DNA of 64,000 bases from Caloramator sp. E03 (GTDB lineage: Bacteria; Bacillota; Clostridia; Clostridiales; Caloramatoraceae), in NCBI RefSeq assembly GCF_006016075.1, contig NZ_CP040093.1:1054001-1118000 (forward strand), written 5' to 3'. The translations under genes and the position numbers were made by a program. Positions 44,966 through 53,978 of this stretch are shown one piece after another. Below the pieces are notes generated by a model. It had not been told where the DNA came from. It saw nothing but the letters and a program-made list of their open reading frames with translations, and did not search any database. Every line of letters starts with the position of its first letter. Within the stretch, counting starts at the first letter, position 1.

Positions 44966-46366
44966 TTAATTGCTTCCTTTCATTATTGCCTTAATATTTG
45001 TAACTAATATGTCTGCCATAGTCCCAACAATTATCTGGAAGTTATTTTTACCCATCTTTATAACTCCGGTAGCACCTAATGCTTTAAAATCCTCTTCTTT
45101 TATTATATCTGGATTGTTTACGCTAACCCTTATCCTTGTTATACATGCATCTATACTTATAATATTATCCTTTCCTCCTAAAAATTTCAATATCTCTTTG
45201 GCTTTTTCATTTAATTCAGAAGCTGAAAGCTTTGACATTGCTGTAGATTCTTCTTCTATTCTTCCAGGGGTTGGTATATTGTATTTAACTATTATATAAT
45301 AGAATACAAAATAATAGATTACACCAAAGATAAGTCCAACAAGCAGCAGTCCAACGGGTTTACTTGATATTCCAAAGTTTAATACATAATCAATAAGCCC
45401 AGCTGAAAATCCAAATCCACATTTCATTCCAAGTGCTGCAGTTATTGCAAGTGACAATCCACTTAAAAGTGCATGAACAATATAAAGAACTGGTGATAGA
45501 AACATGAATAAAAATTCGATAGGTTCAGTTATTCCTGTTAAAAATGATGTGAAAGCAGCTCCAAGTAGCATACCTGCAACTTCTTTTCTATGCGCCTTTT
45601 TAGCAGCCATAATCATAGCAAAACAAACTGCTGGAAGAGCAAACATCATTATTGGGAAAAATCCTGTCATAAAGGTACCTGCAGTAGGATCTCCTGCAAA
45701 GAACCTTGATAAATCTCCTGTAATTATCTTACCTGCTGCATCTTTAAATTCACCAAACTGGAACCATACAAAGGAATTAAGAACATGGTGAAGTCCAAAA
45801 GGAATGAGAAGTCTGTTTAAAAGTCCAAAGAAAAATCCGCCAACTGCCCCTGATGATGCTATTGCATTACCAAAGGAGCTTATGAAATTTTGAATAAGAG
45901 GCCATACATATCCTGCTATAACTCCAATAATTAATGAATAAAATGATGTGATAATAGGAATAAATCTTTTTCCTCCAAAGAATCCTAAAAAATCTGGAAG
46001 TTTTATAGCTTTGTATTTATTATACAGGGTTCCAGCTAAAATACCTGTTATTATACCTGCCAAAACTCCCATGTTTATTTTGTCGTTAAAAGTTGTTGCA
46101 ACCTTTGTAAGAACAAAGTATCCTACAGCTGCAGCAAGGCCGGCAACCCCATTATTTTCTTCTGCAAATCCTATTGAAATACCAACTGCAAATAAAAGTG
46201 CAAGGTTGCTAAAAATAGCATCACCAGCTGCATACATCCATTTTAGATTTAACACATCTGGTGCACCAAGCCTTAAAAGCAGTGCAGCTGCTGGAAGTAC
46301 AGCAACTGGTGTCATCAATGCCTTACCAAGTTTTTGTAAACTGGTAAGTATTTTGTTATTACCCAT
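44966..46366 (-). CDS. nagE: PTS N-acetylglucosamine-type permease, IIC-IIB
   Basis: 466 residues. The IIC domain has about ten membrane helices (GKALMTPVAVLPAAALLLRL; IPFGLHHVLNSFVWFQFGEF; FLTGITEPIEFLFMFLSPVL), as in the glucose/GlcNAc group. A linker leads to the IIB domain with phospho-Cys408 in IISIDACITRIRVSV. There is no IIA domain, so phosphate must come from a IIA encoded elsewhere. It imports and phosphorylates an amino sugar or glucose-type sugar; GlcNAc is the best guess from the sequence pattern. RBS GGGGGG lies before the ATG. Confidence 0.85.
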   Translation of the reverse strand: MGNNKILTSLQKLGKALMTPVAVLPAAALLLRLGAPDVLNLKWMYAAGDAIFSNLALLFAVGISIGFAEENNGVAGLAAAVGYFVLTKVATTFNDKINMGVLAGIITGILAGTLYNKYKAIKLPDFLGFFGGKRFIPIITSFYSLIIGVIAGYVWPLIQNFISSFGNAIASSGAVGGFFFGLLNRLLIPFGLHHVLNSFVWFQFGEFKDAAGKIITGDLSRFFAGDPTAGTFMTGFFPIMMFALPAVCFAMIMAAKKAHRKEVAGMLLGAAFTSFLTGITEPIEFLFMFLSPVLYIVHALLSGLSLAITAALGMKCGFGFSAGLIDYVLNFGISSKPVGLLLVGLIFGVIYYFVFYYIIVKYNIPTPGRIEEESTAMSKLSASELNEKAKEILKFLGGKDNIISIDACITRIRVSVNNPDIIKEEDFKALGATGVIKMGKNNFQIIVGTMADILVTNIKAIMKGSN

Positions 46367-46479
46367 TAAATTCCCCCCAAAACATTAATTACAAATTTCC
46401 TATTATTATTTTATTTTTCTATTTATAAGTTTATGTTAAAAAAGTAATATTAACATATTAATCCAAGATAAGCAGGTGA

Positions 46480-46592
46480 GCAGGGACGGTTACTTATTAT
46501 AGATAAAAGTGACACCCAATTTACTTTGTCACTTGTCAACTGGGCGGCACTTATTTCCTCTTTTCTCCTCTCTCCGGTGCCAGGCACCTTTT
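46480..46592. repeat. composite of GGGACGGTTACTTATT, family C and family B units
   Basis: CAGGGACGGTTACTTATTAT, then AAGTGACACCCA ... GTCACTTGTCAACTGGGC ... GGCACTT (imperfect hairpin, 46508-46551), then TTTTCTCCTCTCTCC with GGTGCC-A-GGCACC. It fills much of the gap 46367-46704 between divergent nagE and nadA. Confidence 0.8.
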
Positions 46593-46663
46593 CGCTTAAT
46601 AATTAACGTTAAAATTACTAATAATAAATTAAGAAAATATAGTTGTAATTGCGATTGCCTTTA

Positions 46664-46691
46664 TTTACAATAGTGTATATACAACTGTAAA
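46664..46691 (+). promoter_or_regulatory. candidate NAD-repressor operator upstream of nadA
   Basis: TTTACA ... TGTATATACA ... TGTAAA over 28 bp, containing two adjacent TACA...TGTA dyads, ending 13 bp before the nadA start. Firmicutes nadABC operons are often controlled by NiaR at such dyads. The match here is by eye only. Confidence 0.45.
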
Positions 46692-46704
46692 GCGAGGTGT
46701 AAAG

Positions 46705-47604
46705 ATGATAGATGAAATAAATAGGTTAAAGAAAGAGAAAAATGCCTTAATCCTTGCCCATAACTATCAGCTTTTAGAAGTTATAGATGTTGCTGATTAT
46801 GTTGGGGATTCCTTTTATTTGAGCGATATTGCAAAAAAATCCGATAAAGAAGTAATAGTCCTTTGCGGGGTTCATTTTATGGCAGAAAGTGCAAAAATTT
46901 TATCCCCACAAAAAACAGTTCTCCTTCCTGTTATTGACGCAGGCTGCCCCCTTGCTGACATGGTTGATACCGATAAACTTTCAGAATATAAATCAAAGCA
47001 TCCTGACGCCGCCTTTGTTTGCTACATAAACACAACTGCAGAGGTTAAAGCCCTTTGCGATGTTGTTGTAACTTCCTCAAACGCACTTAAAATCATTAAA
47101 AAGCTTGATAACAGAAAAATAGTTTTTCTTCCTGACAAAAACCTTGGGGAATACATAAAAGAGCAGGTTCCTGAAAAAGAGATAATTCTTTGGGAAGGAT
47201 TTTGCCCAACCCACAAAAAGATTTCAAAGGAAAGCATACTTATGCTTAAGGATGAAATAAAGGATTTAGTGGTTTTAAGCCACCCTGAATGCGAAAAGGA
47301 AGTCAGGGACATATCCGATTTTGTGGGAAGCACAAAGGAAATTATAGAATATGCCACAAATACAAACTATAAAAACTATGTTATAGCAACAGAAGAAGGA
47401 GTAATTCATACGCTAAAAAGGGATAACCCCCATAAAAATTTCTACGCCCCAGGGGAAACTGCAACCTGCCCTAATATGAAGAAAACAAGAATTAAAGATG
47501 TATATGAGAGCCTATTATATATGAAACACGAAATTAATGTTGATGAGGAAGTTGCAGACAAGGCAAGACGTGCCCTTGAAAACATGCTTCTTTTAGCAAG
47601 GTGA
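46705..47604 (+). CDS. nadA: quinolinate synthase
   Basis: 299 residues, the usual NadA size. LILAHNYQLLEVIDVADYVG is the N-terminal substrate loop. The cluster Cys are in DAGCPLADM, EGFCPTHKK and ETATCPNMKK. ITDDIK-type C-terminal helices follow. It condenses iminoaspartate with dihydroxyacetone phosphate using a [4Fe-4S] cluster. It is first in the nadABC operon, 4 bp before nadB. RBS GCGAGGTG precedes the ATG. Confidence 0.97.
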   Translation: MIDEINRLKKEKNALILAHNYQLLEVIDVADYVGDSFYLSDIAKKSDKEVIVLCGVHFMAESAKILSPQKTVLLPVIDAGCPLADMVDTDKLSEYKSKHPDAAFVCYINTTAEVKALCDVVVTSSNALKIIKKLDNRKIVFLPDKNLGEYIKEQVPEKEIILWEGFCPTHKKISKESILMLKDEIKDLVVLSHPECEKEVRDISDFVGSTKEIIEYATNTNYKNYVIATEEGVIHTLKRDNPHKNFYAPGETATCPNMKKTRIKDVYESLLYMKHEINVDEEVADKARRALENMLLLAR

Positions 47605-47608
47605 TAAA

Positions 47609-48904
47609 ATGGATATTGAGTGTGATGTTTTAATAGTGGGGACTGGAATTGCAGGGCTTTATTCTGCACTTAATTTAAGAGATAATCTAAAGATTGCCCT
47701 TGTATCTAAAGGAGATATTACACAGACTAATACATATCTTGCACAGGGGGGAATTGCAACTGCAAAGGATGCTTCTGATAAGCCATCCTTTATTGAAGAT
47801 ACATTACGGGCTGGAAACTACAAAAACGATTTGACTGCTGTTAGGATTCTTGCAGATGAGTCTATTGAAAATATAAAAAAGCTTATTGAGCTTGGGGTTG
47901 ATTTTGACAAATCAGATGATGATCTTTTATACACGCGGGAAGGTGCCCACAGCACAAACCGAATAGTCCACCACAAAGATTATACTGGAAAAGAAGTTGC
48001 AGACGCTTTAATTGAAAGAGTTTTAAAACGAAAGAATATAAAGATATATAAAAACTTCTATCTTTGTGATTTAATAACCCAAAATAACAGATGTCTTGGA
48101 GGAATATTTATTAAGGAAAACAAACAAATAAACATATTTTCAAAGTTTACTATACTCGCAACGGGAGGAATTGGAGGTCTATTTAAAAACTCAACAAATC
48201 AAAGGATTTTAACAGGAGATGGGCTGTCTATTGCAGTTAAAAACAGCATAAAGCTAAAGGACATACAATATATACAGTTTCACCCAACGGCTTTTTATGA
48301 AAATACAAATGAAAGAAGGTTTTTAATATCAGAAAGCGTAAGAGGTGAAGGTGCTTATCTTTTAAATTCTAAGGGTGAAAGATTTGTAGATGAGCTTTTG
48401 CCAAGGGATGAGGTATCATCAAAGATTTACAGTGAAATGAAAAAAACAAATTCCCCTTGTGTTTATCTTAGCCTTTCCCATTTGAATTCTTCTTATGTAA
48501 AGCATAGATTCCCTAAAATCTACAGCGAGTGTTTAAAAAGAGGAATAGATATTACAAAGGATTCTATACCTGTTGCCCCTGCACAGCACTATTTTATGGG
48601 GGGCATTGAGGTTGATTTATATTCTAAAACTTCTATGGAAAACCTGTTTGCAACAGGGGAGGTATCCTGCACCGGGGTTCACGGTGAAAACCGCCTTGCA
48701 AGCAACTCCCTCCTTGAAGGCTTAGTATTTTCAAAAAGGGCTGCGAATTATATTAATAACCTTTCAGATAAAACCCTTCTTAAGAAAGTAAGCCCTAAAA
48801 TTATAACTGACTTTGAAATGGTAAAAAGAGAAAACTTAAAAATAGCAATAGATTTAATAAAAGAGAAAAGGTGGGATCTTAAGGATGAACTTATCAGTCA
48901 TTGA
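47609..48904 (+). CDS. nadB: L-aspartate oxidase, short form
   Basis: 431 residues. FAD-binding N terminus CDVLIVGTGIAGLYSALNL; LAQGGIATAKDASDKPS; the active-site region FHPTAFYE with SESVRGEGAYLLNSKGERF; and GEVSCTGVHGENRLASNSLL. It oxidises aspartate to iminoaspartate. It is about 100 residues shorter than E. coli NadB because the C-terminal helical domain is reduced to a few helices, as in several clostridial enzymes. Anaerobic NadB uses fumarate or other acceptors. RBS AGGTGATAAA precedes the ATG. It overlaps nadC by 20 bp. Confidence 0.95.
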   Translation: MDIECDVLIVGTGIAGLYSALNLRDNLKIALVSKGDITQTNTYLAQGGIATAKDASDKPSFIEDTLRAGNYKNDLTAVRILADESIENIKKLIELGVDFDKSDDDLLYTREGAHSTNRIVHHKDYTGKEVADALIERVLKRKNIKIYKNFYLCDLITQNNRCLGGIFIKENKQINIFSKFTILATGGIGGLFKNSTNQRILTGDGLSIAVKNSIKLKDIQYIQFHPTAFYENTNERRFLISESVRGEGAYLLNSKGERFVDELLPRDEVSSKIYSEMKKTNSPCVYLSLSHLNSSYVKHRFPKIYSECLKRGIDITKDSIPVAPAQHYFMGGIEVDLYSKTSMENLFATGEVSCTGVHGENRLASNSLLEGLVFSKRAANYINNLSDKTLLKKVSPKIITDFEMVKRENLKIAIDLIKEKRWDLKDELISH

Positions 48905-49712
48905 TAAACTTATAATAGATGCTCTAAACGAAGATGTAACCTATGAGGATATAACAACTGAGTCTATAATCCCTGACAGCCTGCAAAACAGTGCAAATCT
49001 TTATGCAAAGCAGGATGGAATTTTAGCTGGAATTTTCGTATTTAAAAGGGTTTTTGAGATTTTAGGAGATGTTGATGTTAAGGTTTTAAAAGAGGATGGA
49101 AATGAAATTAAAAAAGGAGATGTAGTATGCACATTAAGGGGCAAAACCAAAAATATACTTATTGGTGAGAGAACTGCCCTTAATTTTATACAAAGGATGA
49201 GCGGTATTGCAACGCTTACAAGGGAATTTGTTAAAAGGATAGAAGGGACAAAGGCACAGCTTCTTGATACACGAAAGACAACTCCAAATCTTAGAATCCT
49301 TGAAAAATATTCAACAATGGTTGGAGGTGCTGTAAATCACAGGTTCAACCTGTCCGACGGCATATTAATTAAAGACAACCACATAAAGGCAGCTGGGGGA
49401 ATTTATAATGCAGTAGAGCTTGTTAAAAAAAGATACTCCAATCTTAAAAAGATTGAGGTTGAAACGGAAAATTTAGACATGGTAAGGGAGGCTTTAAAGT
49501 GCAGTGTTGATATAATAATGCTTGATAATATGAGCCTTCAGCTTATTAAGGAAGCTGTTTTGTTAATAGACGGCAGGGCTTTAACTGAAGTTTCAGGAAA
49601 TGTAAACTTAGATACTATAAGCGACATTGCAAAAACAGGGGTTGATTTTATATCAACCGGTGCCATAACCCACTCCTACAAATCCTTAGATTTGAGCCTT
49701 AGGATAGTATAG
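48885..49712 (+). CDS. nadC: nicotinate-nucleotide pyrophosphorylase (quinolinate phosphoribosyltransferase)
   Basis: 275 residues. LNEDVTYEDITTESIIPD is the typical start, ALNFIQRMSGIATLTREFV the helical segment, and LDTRKTTPNLRILEKY and NHRFNLSDGILIKDNHI hold the PRPP/quinolinate-binding Arg and Lys. It converts quinolinate and PRPP to nicotinate mononucleotide. Translation is coupled to nadB through the overlap. No clear terminator follows; a weak AGCAGT/ACTGCT hairpin lies at 49746-49772. Confidence 0.97.
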   Translation: MNLSVIDKLIIDALNEDVTYEDITTESIIPDSLQNSANLYAKQDGILAGIFVFKRVFEILGDVDVKVLKEDGNEIKKGDVVCTLRGKTKNILIGERTALNFIQRMSGIATLTREFVKRIEGTKAQLLDTRKTTPNLRILEKYSTMVGGAVNHRFNLSDGILIKDNHIKAAGGIYNAVELVKKRYSNLKKIEVETENLDMVREALKCSVDIIMLDNMSLQLIKEAVLLIDGRALTEVSGNVNLDTISDIAKTGVDFISTGAITHSYKSLDLSLRIV

Positions 49713-49800
49713 TGCCACCTAATTCAAAAATTACAAACCTATAAAGCAGTTGGTTATCAAATAACTTACTGCTTAATTCATAATATTATTATCAAAAATC

Positions 49801-49912
49801 AGGTTCTTTCAAAGTTAGTTGATGAGTAATATTTTGCTTTAATTTTAAATTGTAATTCTACATGAATATTCAGGCAAAATTTTACTTTTTCAACTAAGAG
49901 TAGAAAGAACCT
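49801..49912. mobile_element. 112-bp inverted-repeat element, possible MITE
   Basis: The ends AGGTTCTTTC and GAAAGAACCT are perfect inverted repeats. Inside them TTAGTTGA/TCAACTAA and ATTTTGC/GCAAAAT are nested. The end pattern is reminiscent of ISL3-family termini. No target duplication is visible. A T-run follows on the plus strand, so the structure could equally serve as a terminator for nadC. Confidence 0.45.
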
Positions 49913-49989
49913 TTTTTTATTTTATCAGTAACATGATTCGACAAATAATCATATTAGTATATAAGCAAACATTAGAAGGGTGTGAGAAT

Positions 49990-51660
49990 ATGGTTAAAAT
50001 AGCTGCTATTTTGGATGAGTTCAGTTATATTTGTTTTAAAGAAGAATGTGACCTTATATATTTGTCTCCATCAAACTGGAAATCTCTTATACAATCGCAA
50101 AATCCCCAGATATTTTTTATGGAATCAATCTGGTATGGAATAAATGGAGACTGGAGGCAATTAATAAGCGGCACTTTAGGGTTTAAAGTTAGTGTTATTG
50201 AGCCAATAATAGATTATTGTAAAAGACATAATATAAAAACAGTATTCTGGAACAAAGAAGATCCAATACATTTTTCCTATTTTATTGATTTAGCAAGACT
50301 TTTTGACTATGTATTTACTACTGACGCTGACTGCATTCCAAAATATGTAGAAAGTCTAAATCATACCAGAGTTTATGTACTCCCCTTTGCTGCACAGCCA
50401 AAAATTCACAATCCAATAAACCGCCTTGCTGAAAAACTCGGTCAAATAGCTTTTGCAGGAAGCTATCACAGCAAGGGGCATGATTTAAGAAACAGGGACA
50501 TGGAGATAATATTAAAGCCAGCACTTAAATATGATTTGTCCATATATGATAGAAATTTTAATAATCCAAATCCATATTTCCATTTTCCCAAAGATTATGA
50601 GCCGTATATAAAAGGAAGTCTGCCTTATATTCAGATGGTTCAGGAATATAAAAAATACTATATTTTTTTAAATGTGAATTCAATCCAAAATAGTCCCACT
50701 ATGTTTTCAAGAAGAGTTTTTGAACTTTTAGCCTGTGGAACAAATGTAGTAAGCGGTTATTCAAAAGGAATTGAGAATATGTTTTTAGGCTTGGTTCTTA
50801 TGAGTAAAAATAAAAAAGAAACTGAGGAGAACTTAAATAAACTTTTAAATAATGAAAAATTAAGAGATAGGCTCTCTCTTCTTGGACAAAGGGAGATATT
50901 CAGCAAACATACTTACAGGCACAGATTAAATTATATATTGGATAAAATAGGAGTTAATTATCTGAAAGAAAATAGTATAGGGGTAACAGTTATATCCTGT
51001 GCAAGCAGCTTAGAAGAGATATATCAAATATTAGAAAACTATAAAAGGCAGCTTTATAAGAGAAAAGAACTTATTCTATTAATTAAGGATTACTTATTAG
51101 ATATAGAAGAAATTAAAAATATTATTAGAAATGAAGAAAATATTAAAATTAAAGTCTTAAATACTAATGAGAGTATATATAAAAATATTGATAATCAAAT
51201 ACCTTCTGTTAGCTGCAGATATATATCTATCTTTCATCCACTAAGCTATTATGGCGAATATTTTCTATGGGATTTAATGAATGTATTTCAGCATGCAAAA
51301 GCTCAGGTAGCAGGAAAAGGTACTTATTTTGCATATTTAGAGAAGTATTCTAAACTAATATTATCAAATCCAAATAATGAATACAGGTATACTGATTTTG
51401 TAAATCCCTTTGCAGCAGTAATAGATAAAGATATATTTAAAAAAGTGAAATTTGACTACGGCTTAAATACAAAAGCTCCTTTATATATTCAAATTTGGGC
51501 TAAAGAGGGAATAAAAATGTATTCCTCTGACAAATTCAACTATGCCTATATAGTTAAATCACAAATTGAAGAAGAACGTCAAAAAATGCATAGTATTATT
51601 CTACATGAAATAGAGGATTTTGAGGTAACTTCAGATTATAGGCCGATTGTAACAGTTTAA
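49990..51660 (+). CDS. CgeB-like glycosyltransferase
   Basis: 556 residues from the ATG at 49990 (AAGGG upstream; an earlier ATG at 49933 lacks a site). The N-terminal half fits the CgeB/spore maturation glycosyltransferase family: VFWNKEDPIHFSYFIDLA, DYVFTTDADCIPKYVE, IAFAGSYHSKGHDLRNRD and the C-terminal signature PTMFSRRVFELLACGTNVVS. About 200 further residues (from EENSIGVTVISC) resemble a family 2-type glycosyltransferase remnant. Proteins of this type modify spore coats or cell-surface polymers. The same frame continues open for 48 codons after the stop (see next entry). Confidence 0.8.
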   Translation: MVKIAAILDEFSYICFKEECDLIYLSPSNWKSLIQSQNPQIFFMESIWYGINGDWRQLISGTLGFKVSVIEPIIDYCKRHNIKTVFWNKEDPIHFSYFIDLARLFDYVFTTDADCIPKYVESLNHTRVYVLPFAAQPKIHNPINRLAEKLGQIAFAGSYHSKGHDLRNRDMEIILKPALKYDLSIYDRNFNNPNPYFHFPKDYEPYIKGSLPYIQMVQEYKKYYIFLNVNSIQNSPTMFSRRVFELLACGTNVVSGYSKGIENMFLGLVLMSKNKKETEENLNKLLNNEKLRDRLSLLGQREIFSKHTYRHRLNYILDKIGVNYLKENSIGVTVISCASSLEEIYQILENYKRQLYKRKELILLIKDYLLDIEEIKNIIRNEENIKIKVLNTNESIYKNIDNQIPSVSCRYISIFHPLSYYGEYFLWDLMNVFQHAKAQVAGKGTYFAYLEKYSKLILSNPNNEYRYTDFVNPFAAVIDKDIFKKVKFDYGLNTKAPLYIQIWAKEGIKMYSSDKFNYAYIVKSQIEEERQKMHSIILHEIEDFEVTSDYRPIVTV

Positions 51661-51804
51661 ACTAAAATGATTAACCTGCCTCATGAAATACTTTCAGAAG
51701 GCAACTATATGATAGTAGTTCACTCTGCAAACACTCTTACTAACTTTGATAGGAGATTCAGAATAGGCATTATAGAAGATGAAGCTGAAAAAAAGAGATA
51801 TTAA
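51661..51804 (+). pseudogene. in-frame continuation of the glycosyltransferase after its TAA
   Basis: Directly after the TAA at 51658-51660 the same frame reads 47 codons to the next stop at 51802-51804. It has a protein-like composition (NYMIVVHSANTLTNFDRRF). An ATG at 51667 has no ribosome binding site. It looks like the former C-terminal end of the upstream gene cut off by a nonsense change, or a small orphan. I cannot name its domain. Confidence 0.45.
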
Positions 51805-51825
51805 AAAGATTCTTAGGATAACAAT

Positions 51826-51857
51826 AAATGATAGGTATTTTAAAATACCTATCATTT
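51826..51857. terminator. perfect 32-bp palindromic bidirectional terminator
   Basis: AAATGATAGGTATTTT and its exact complement, between the convergent CgeB-like and heparinase-like genes. Confidence 0.88.
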
Positions 51858-51861
51858 CACT

Positions 51862-53973
51862 TTATATTATTATAAAAGAACTATATATTATTGTCCTTTT
51901 GTTTCCTGATAAGTCCTTTATAAATACTTTAATTTTATAGTTGCCAACATCATAAGGTTCCCAAAGGAAATAATTTTTACTTGAATAAGAAGTAGCAAAT
52001 ATTTTTTCATTATCTTTATATACATACCATGCATAATTTAGATCATCACCTAATGCAGAGCAGCTAAAGGTAATCTTTTCCCCTAACTTTTGAGGACTTG
52101 GTTTATCAACTGAAATAGATTCAATATATATCCTTTTTTTTATTTCCTCATAAAGCTTTTGATTGTATATCTTAATCATTTTCTCTGTTCTGCTGTTAAA
52201 GATAATAAGTTTTTCATCATCACTTAAATTTAATTCCAGATTCCTTCCAACCAAAGAAATTTTTACAAAGTTACCTTCCCATAAAAAACATTCTACCTCA
52301 TATAAAGATGGTTTTAGATTTATATGAGTAGCAAAACGGACTTTTTTTCCACGCTGAATGAAACTTCCTGAAAAGCTTGGAGTCAGCTTGGCATATTCTA
52401 TAGAACACCAGCCCCTGAGAGGTTTTTTTTGACCTTTAACCAAGCTAAATTCCAATTCATTTTGAGCAAGCAAAGGTGTAAGCTGTATTCTGCAATTGTC
52501 ATTTATATATCCTGATATTTTGTTGTTATCAACTTTACAGTCAATATTAGGATAGAAATTAAAAATTTGCTCAAATTTATGTGTTTTATAGCCTGAAAGC
52601 TCATCTAAAATGATTATATTATAGGGTTTTAAGAAAATTACTGTTCTTTGATGCACAACTCCATGATATAAGCAGTGAGTACCAATTCCAATGCACAGCT
52701 CTTCACTCATATAGTAATCAGTTATTCCTGACTTTCCTATATTGTTTTTAGATATATCTGTATTCATATCATCTACTACTACAGTATTATGAGCCCTATT
52801 AGATTCTACATACTGTCTTTCAGGATCATTATAATTATAGTTATATTTTCCAGAGTCTATTAGAATAGGCTGATTATGTGCAAACAAAGTTATTGACAAA
52901 TCATCATGATGTTTATGCACATTTGAGTGGAAACTGCTTAAAAAAATAAGATGAACTGTATCTGAATCTAAATCCCATCTGTTGCGGGCTGATAAATATC
53001 CTCCAACAGGGTATATCATATCAGTTGTTGATGGAAATTCACCTATTATGCCTTTGTTTAAAATATAATCAAAATTGTCCAATGCTTTTTTAGGAGGATT
53101 TTTGAATTTTTTTATTTTTAAAAGTGTCCTTTGAGTATCACCTATAGGAGTTATTATACCGTCCGGTTGAAGCATGAAAGTAATGAATTGAAGCTGAGAA
53201 GCTATTATATTTTCAAGTTTTTCACTTATACAATCTCCATTTGACTTCATAAAGTTAAGAAAATTGAAAAGCCTCTGGCATACAAGATAGCTGTAACCTG
53301 GTGAGTGTTCAAGATAGCTTCCATCAAAGCCGAATATCTGATTCAATTGATTATAAAACCTTTCTAAAGCCAATTGACGCCACTGAGGTGCTTTTTCAAG
53401 ATTAGAAAATACTGTAGATGCTACATAAAGAGCAATATCCTGATCTAAGCCATGATTATGCTTTTCTTTGTAAAAATTGGGATCTGATAATTTGATGCAA
53501 TGGGCTTCTATGAGCTGTGCAATTTTAACTGCTGTATTATTATCCCAGTCACATTCCTTCCAGCTTTCAAAAAACTTGCATATAGCTATAACCCTTAGTG
53601 CTGTTGAATGGTCATGCCATGCCATTTCTGATTTTGAATTTGGGTAATTATGCTCCATCCAGTCTAATAGAATATTTTTTGCTTTAATAATTGAGGTAAT
53701 ATTTTTGGAAGATTCATAGACGTTTGTAAGATGTTGAATCATAATCAAAGTGTGAAGCCTAAACTGCCAGCTCCTGTCTTTTATTAGGTTCGAGTTCCAA
53801 ATATCCTTTTCCCATTTTACAGGTTTAAACTGTTTGTTAATATAGCAATATCCGCTTAAAAGATAATTATTTGCTATACTCAATTCTTTCTCAGTCCAGT
53901 TTCCGCCCAGATCAAAAACTTCTATTTTTTTTCTCCTTTTAAGATTTTCAATTGGAAAGGAAAACTTTATCAT
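51862..53973 (-). CDS. heparinase II/III-family protein
   Basis: 703 residues from the ATG at 53973 (AAGGG eight bases upstream, inside the end of the GT4 gene; a GTG at 53982 is also in frame). The N-terminal alpha/alpha-toroid (about 60-310; HNHGLDQDIALYVAS; GSYLEHSPGYSYLVCQRLF) is followed by the beta-sandwich heparinase II/III domain with HKHHDDLSITLFAHNQPILI and SNRAHNTVVVDD. A last segment of about 80 residues is an Ig-like strand pattern (FSCSALGDDLNYAWYVYKDN). No signal peptide is seen. In polysaccharide loci such proteins are lyases or polymer-processing factors. It overlaps or abuts the GT4 stop by a few bases, so they are co-translated. Confidence 0.85.
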   Translation of the reverse strand: MIKFSFPIENLKRRKKIEVFDLGGNWTEKELSIANNYLLSGYCYINKQFKPVKWEKDIWNSNLIKDRSWQFRLHTLIMIQHLTNVYESSKNITSIIKAKNILLDWMEHNYPNSKSEMAWHDHSTALRVIAICKFFESWKECDWDNNTAVKIAQLIEAHCIKLSDPNFYKEKHNHGLDQDIALYVASTVFSNLEKAPQWRQLALERFYNQLNQIFGFDGSYLEHSPGYSYLVCQRLFNFLNFMKSNGDCISEKLENIIASQLQFITFMLQPDGIITPIGDTQRTLLKIKKFKNPPKKALDNFDYILNKGIIGEFPSTTDMIYPVGGYLSARNRWDLDSDTVHLIFLSSFHSNVHKHHDDLSITLFAHNQPILIDSGKYNYNYNDPERQYVESNRAHNTVVVDDMNTDISKNNIGKSGITDYYMSEELCIGIGTHCLYHGVVHQRTVIFLKPYNIIILDELSGYKTHKFEQIFNFYPNIDCKVDNNKISGYINDNCRIQLTPLLAQNELEFSLVKGQKKPLRGWCSIEYAKLTPSFSGSFIQRGKKVRFATHINLKPSLYEVECFLWEGNFVKISLVGRNLELNLSDDEKLIIFNSRTEKMIKIYNQKLYEEIKKRIYIESISVDKPSPQKLGEKITFSCSALGDDLNYAWYVYKDNEKIFATSYSSKNYFLWEPYDVGNYKIKVFIKDLSGNKRTIIYSSFIII

Positions 53974-53978
53974 AATAT

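Noticed and set aside
49933-49989. N-terminal extension of the CgeB-like protein from an ATG at 49933
   Set aside because: No ribosome binding site, reads through the T-run of the preceding inverted-repeat element; the ATG at 49990 fits the family start.
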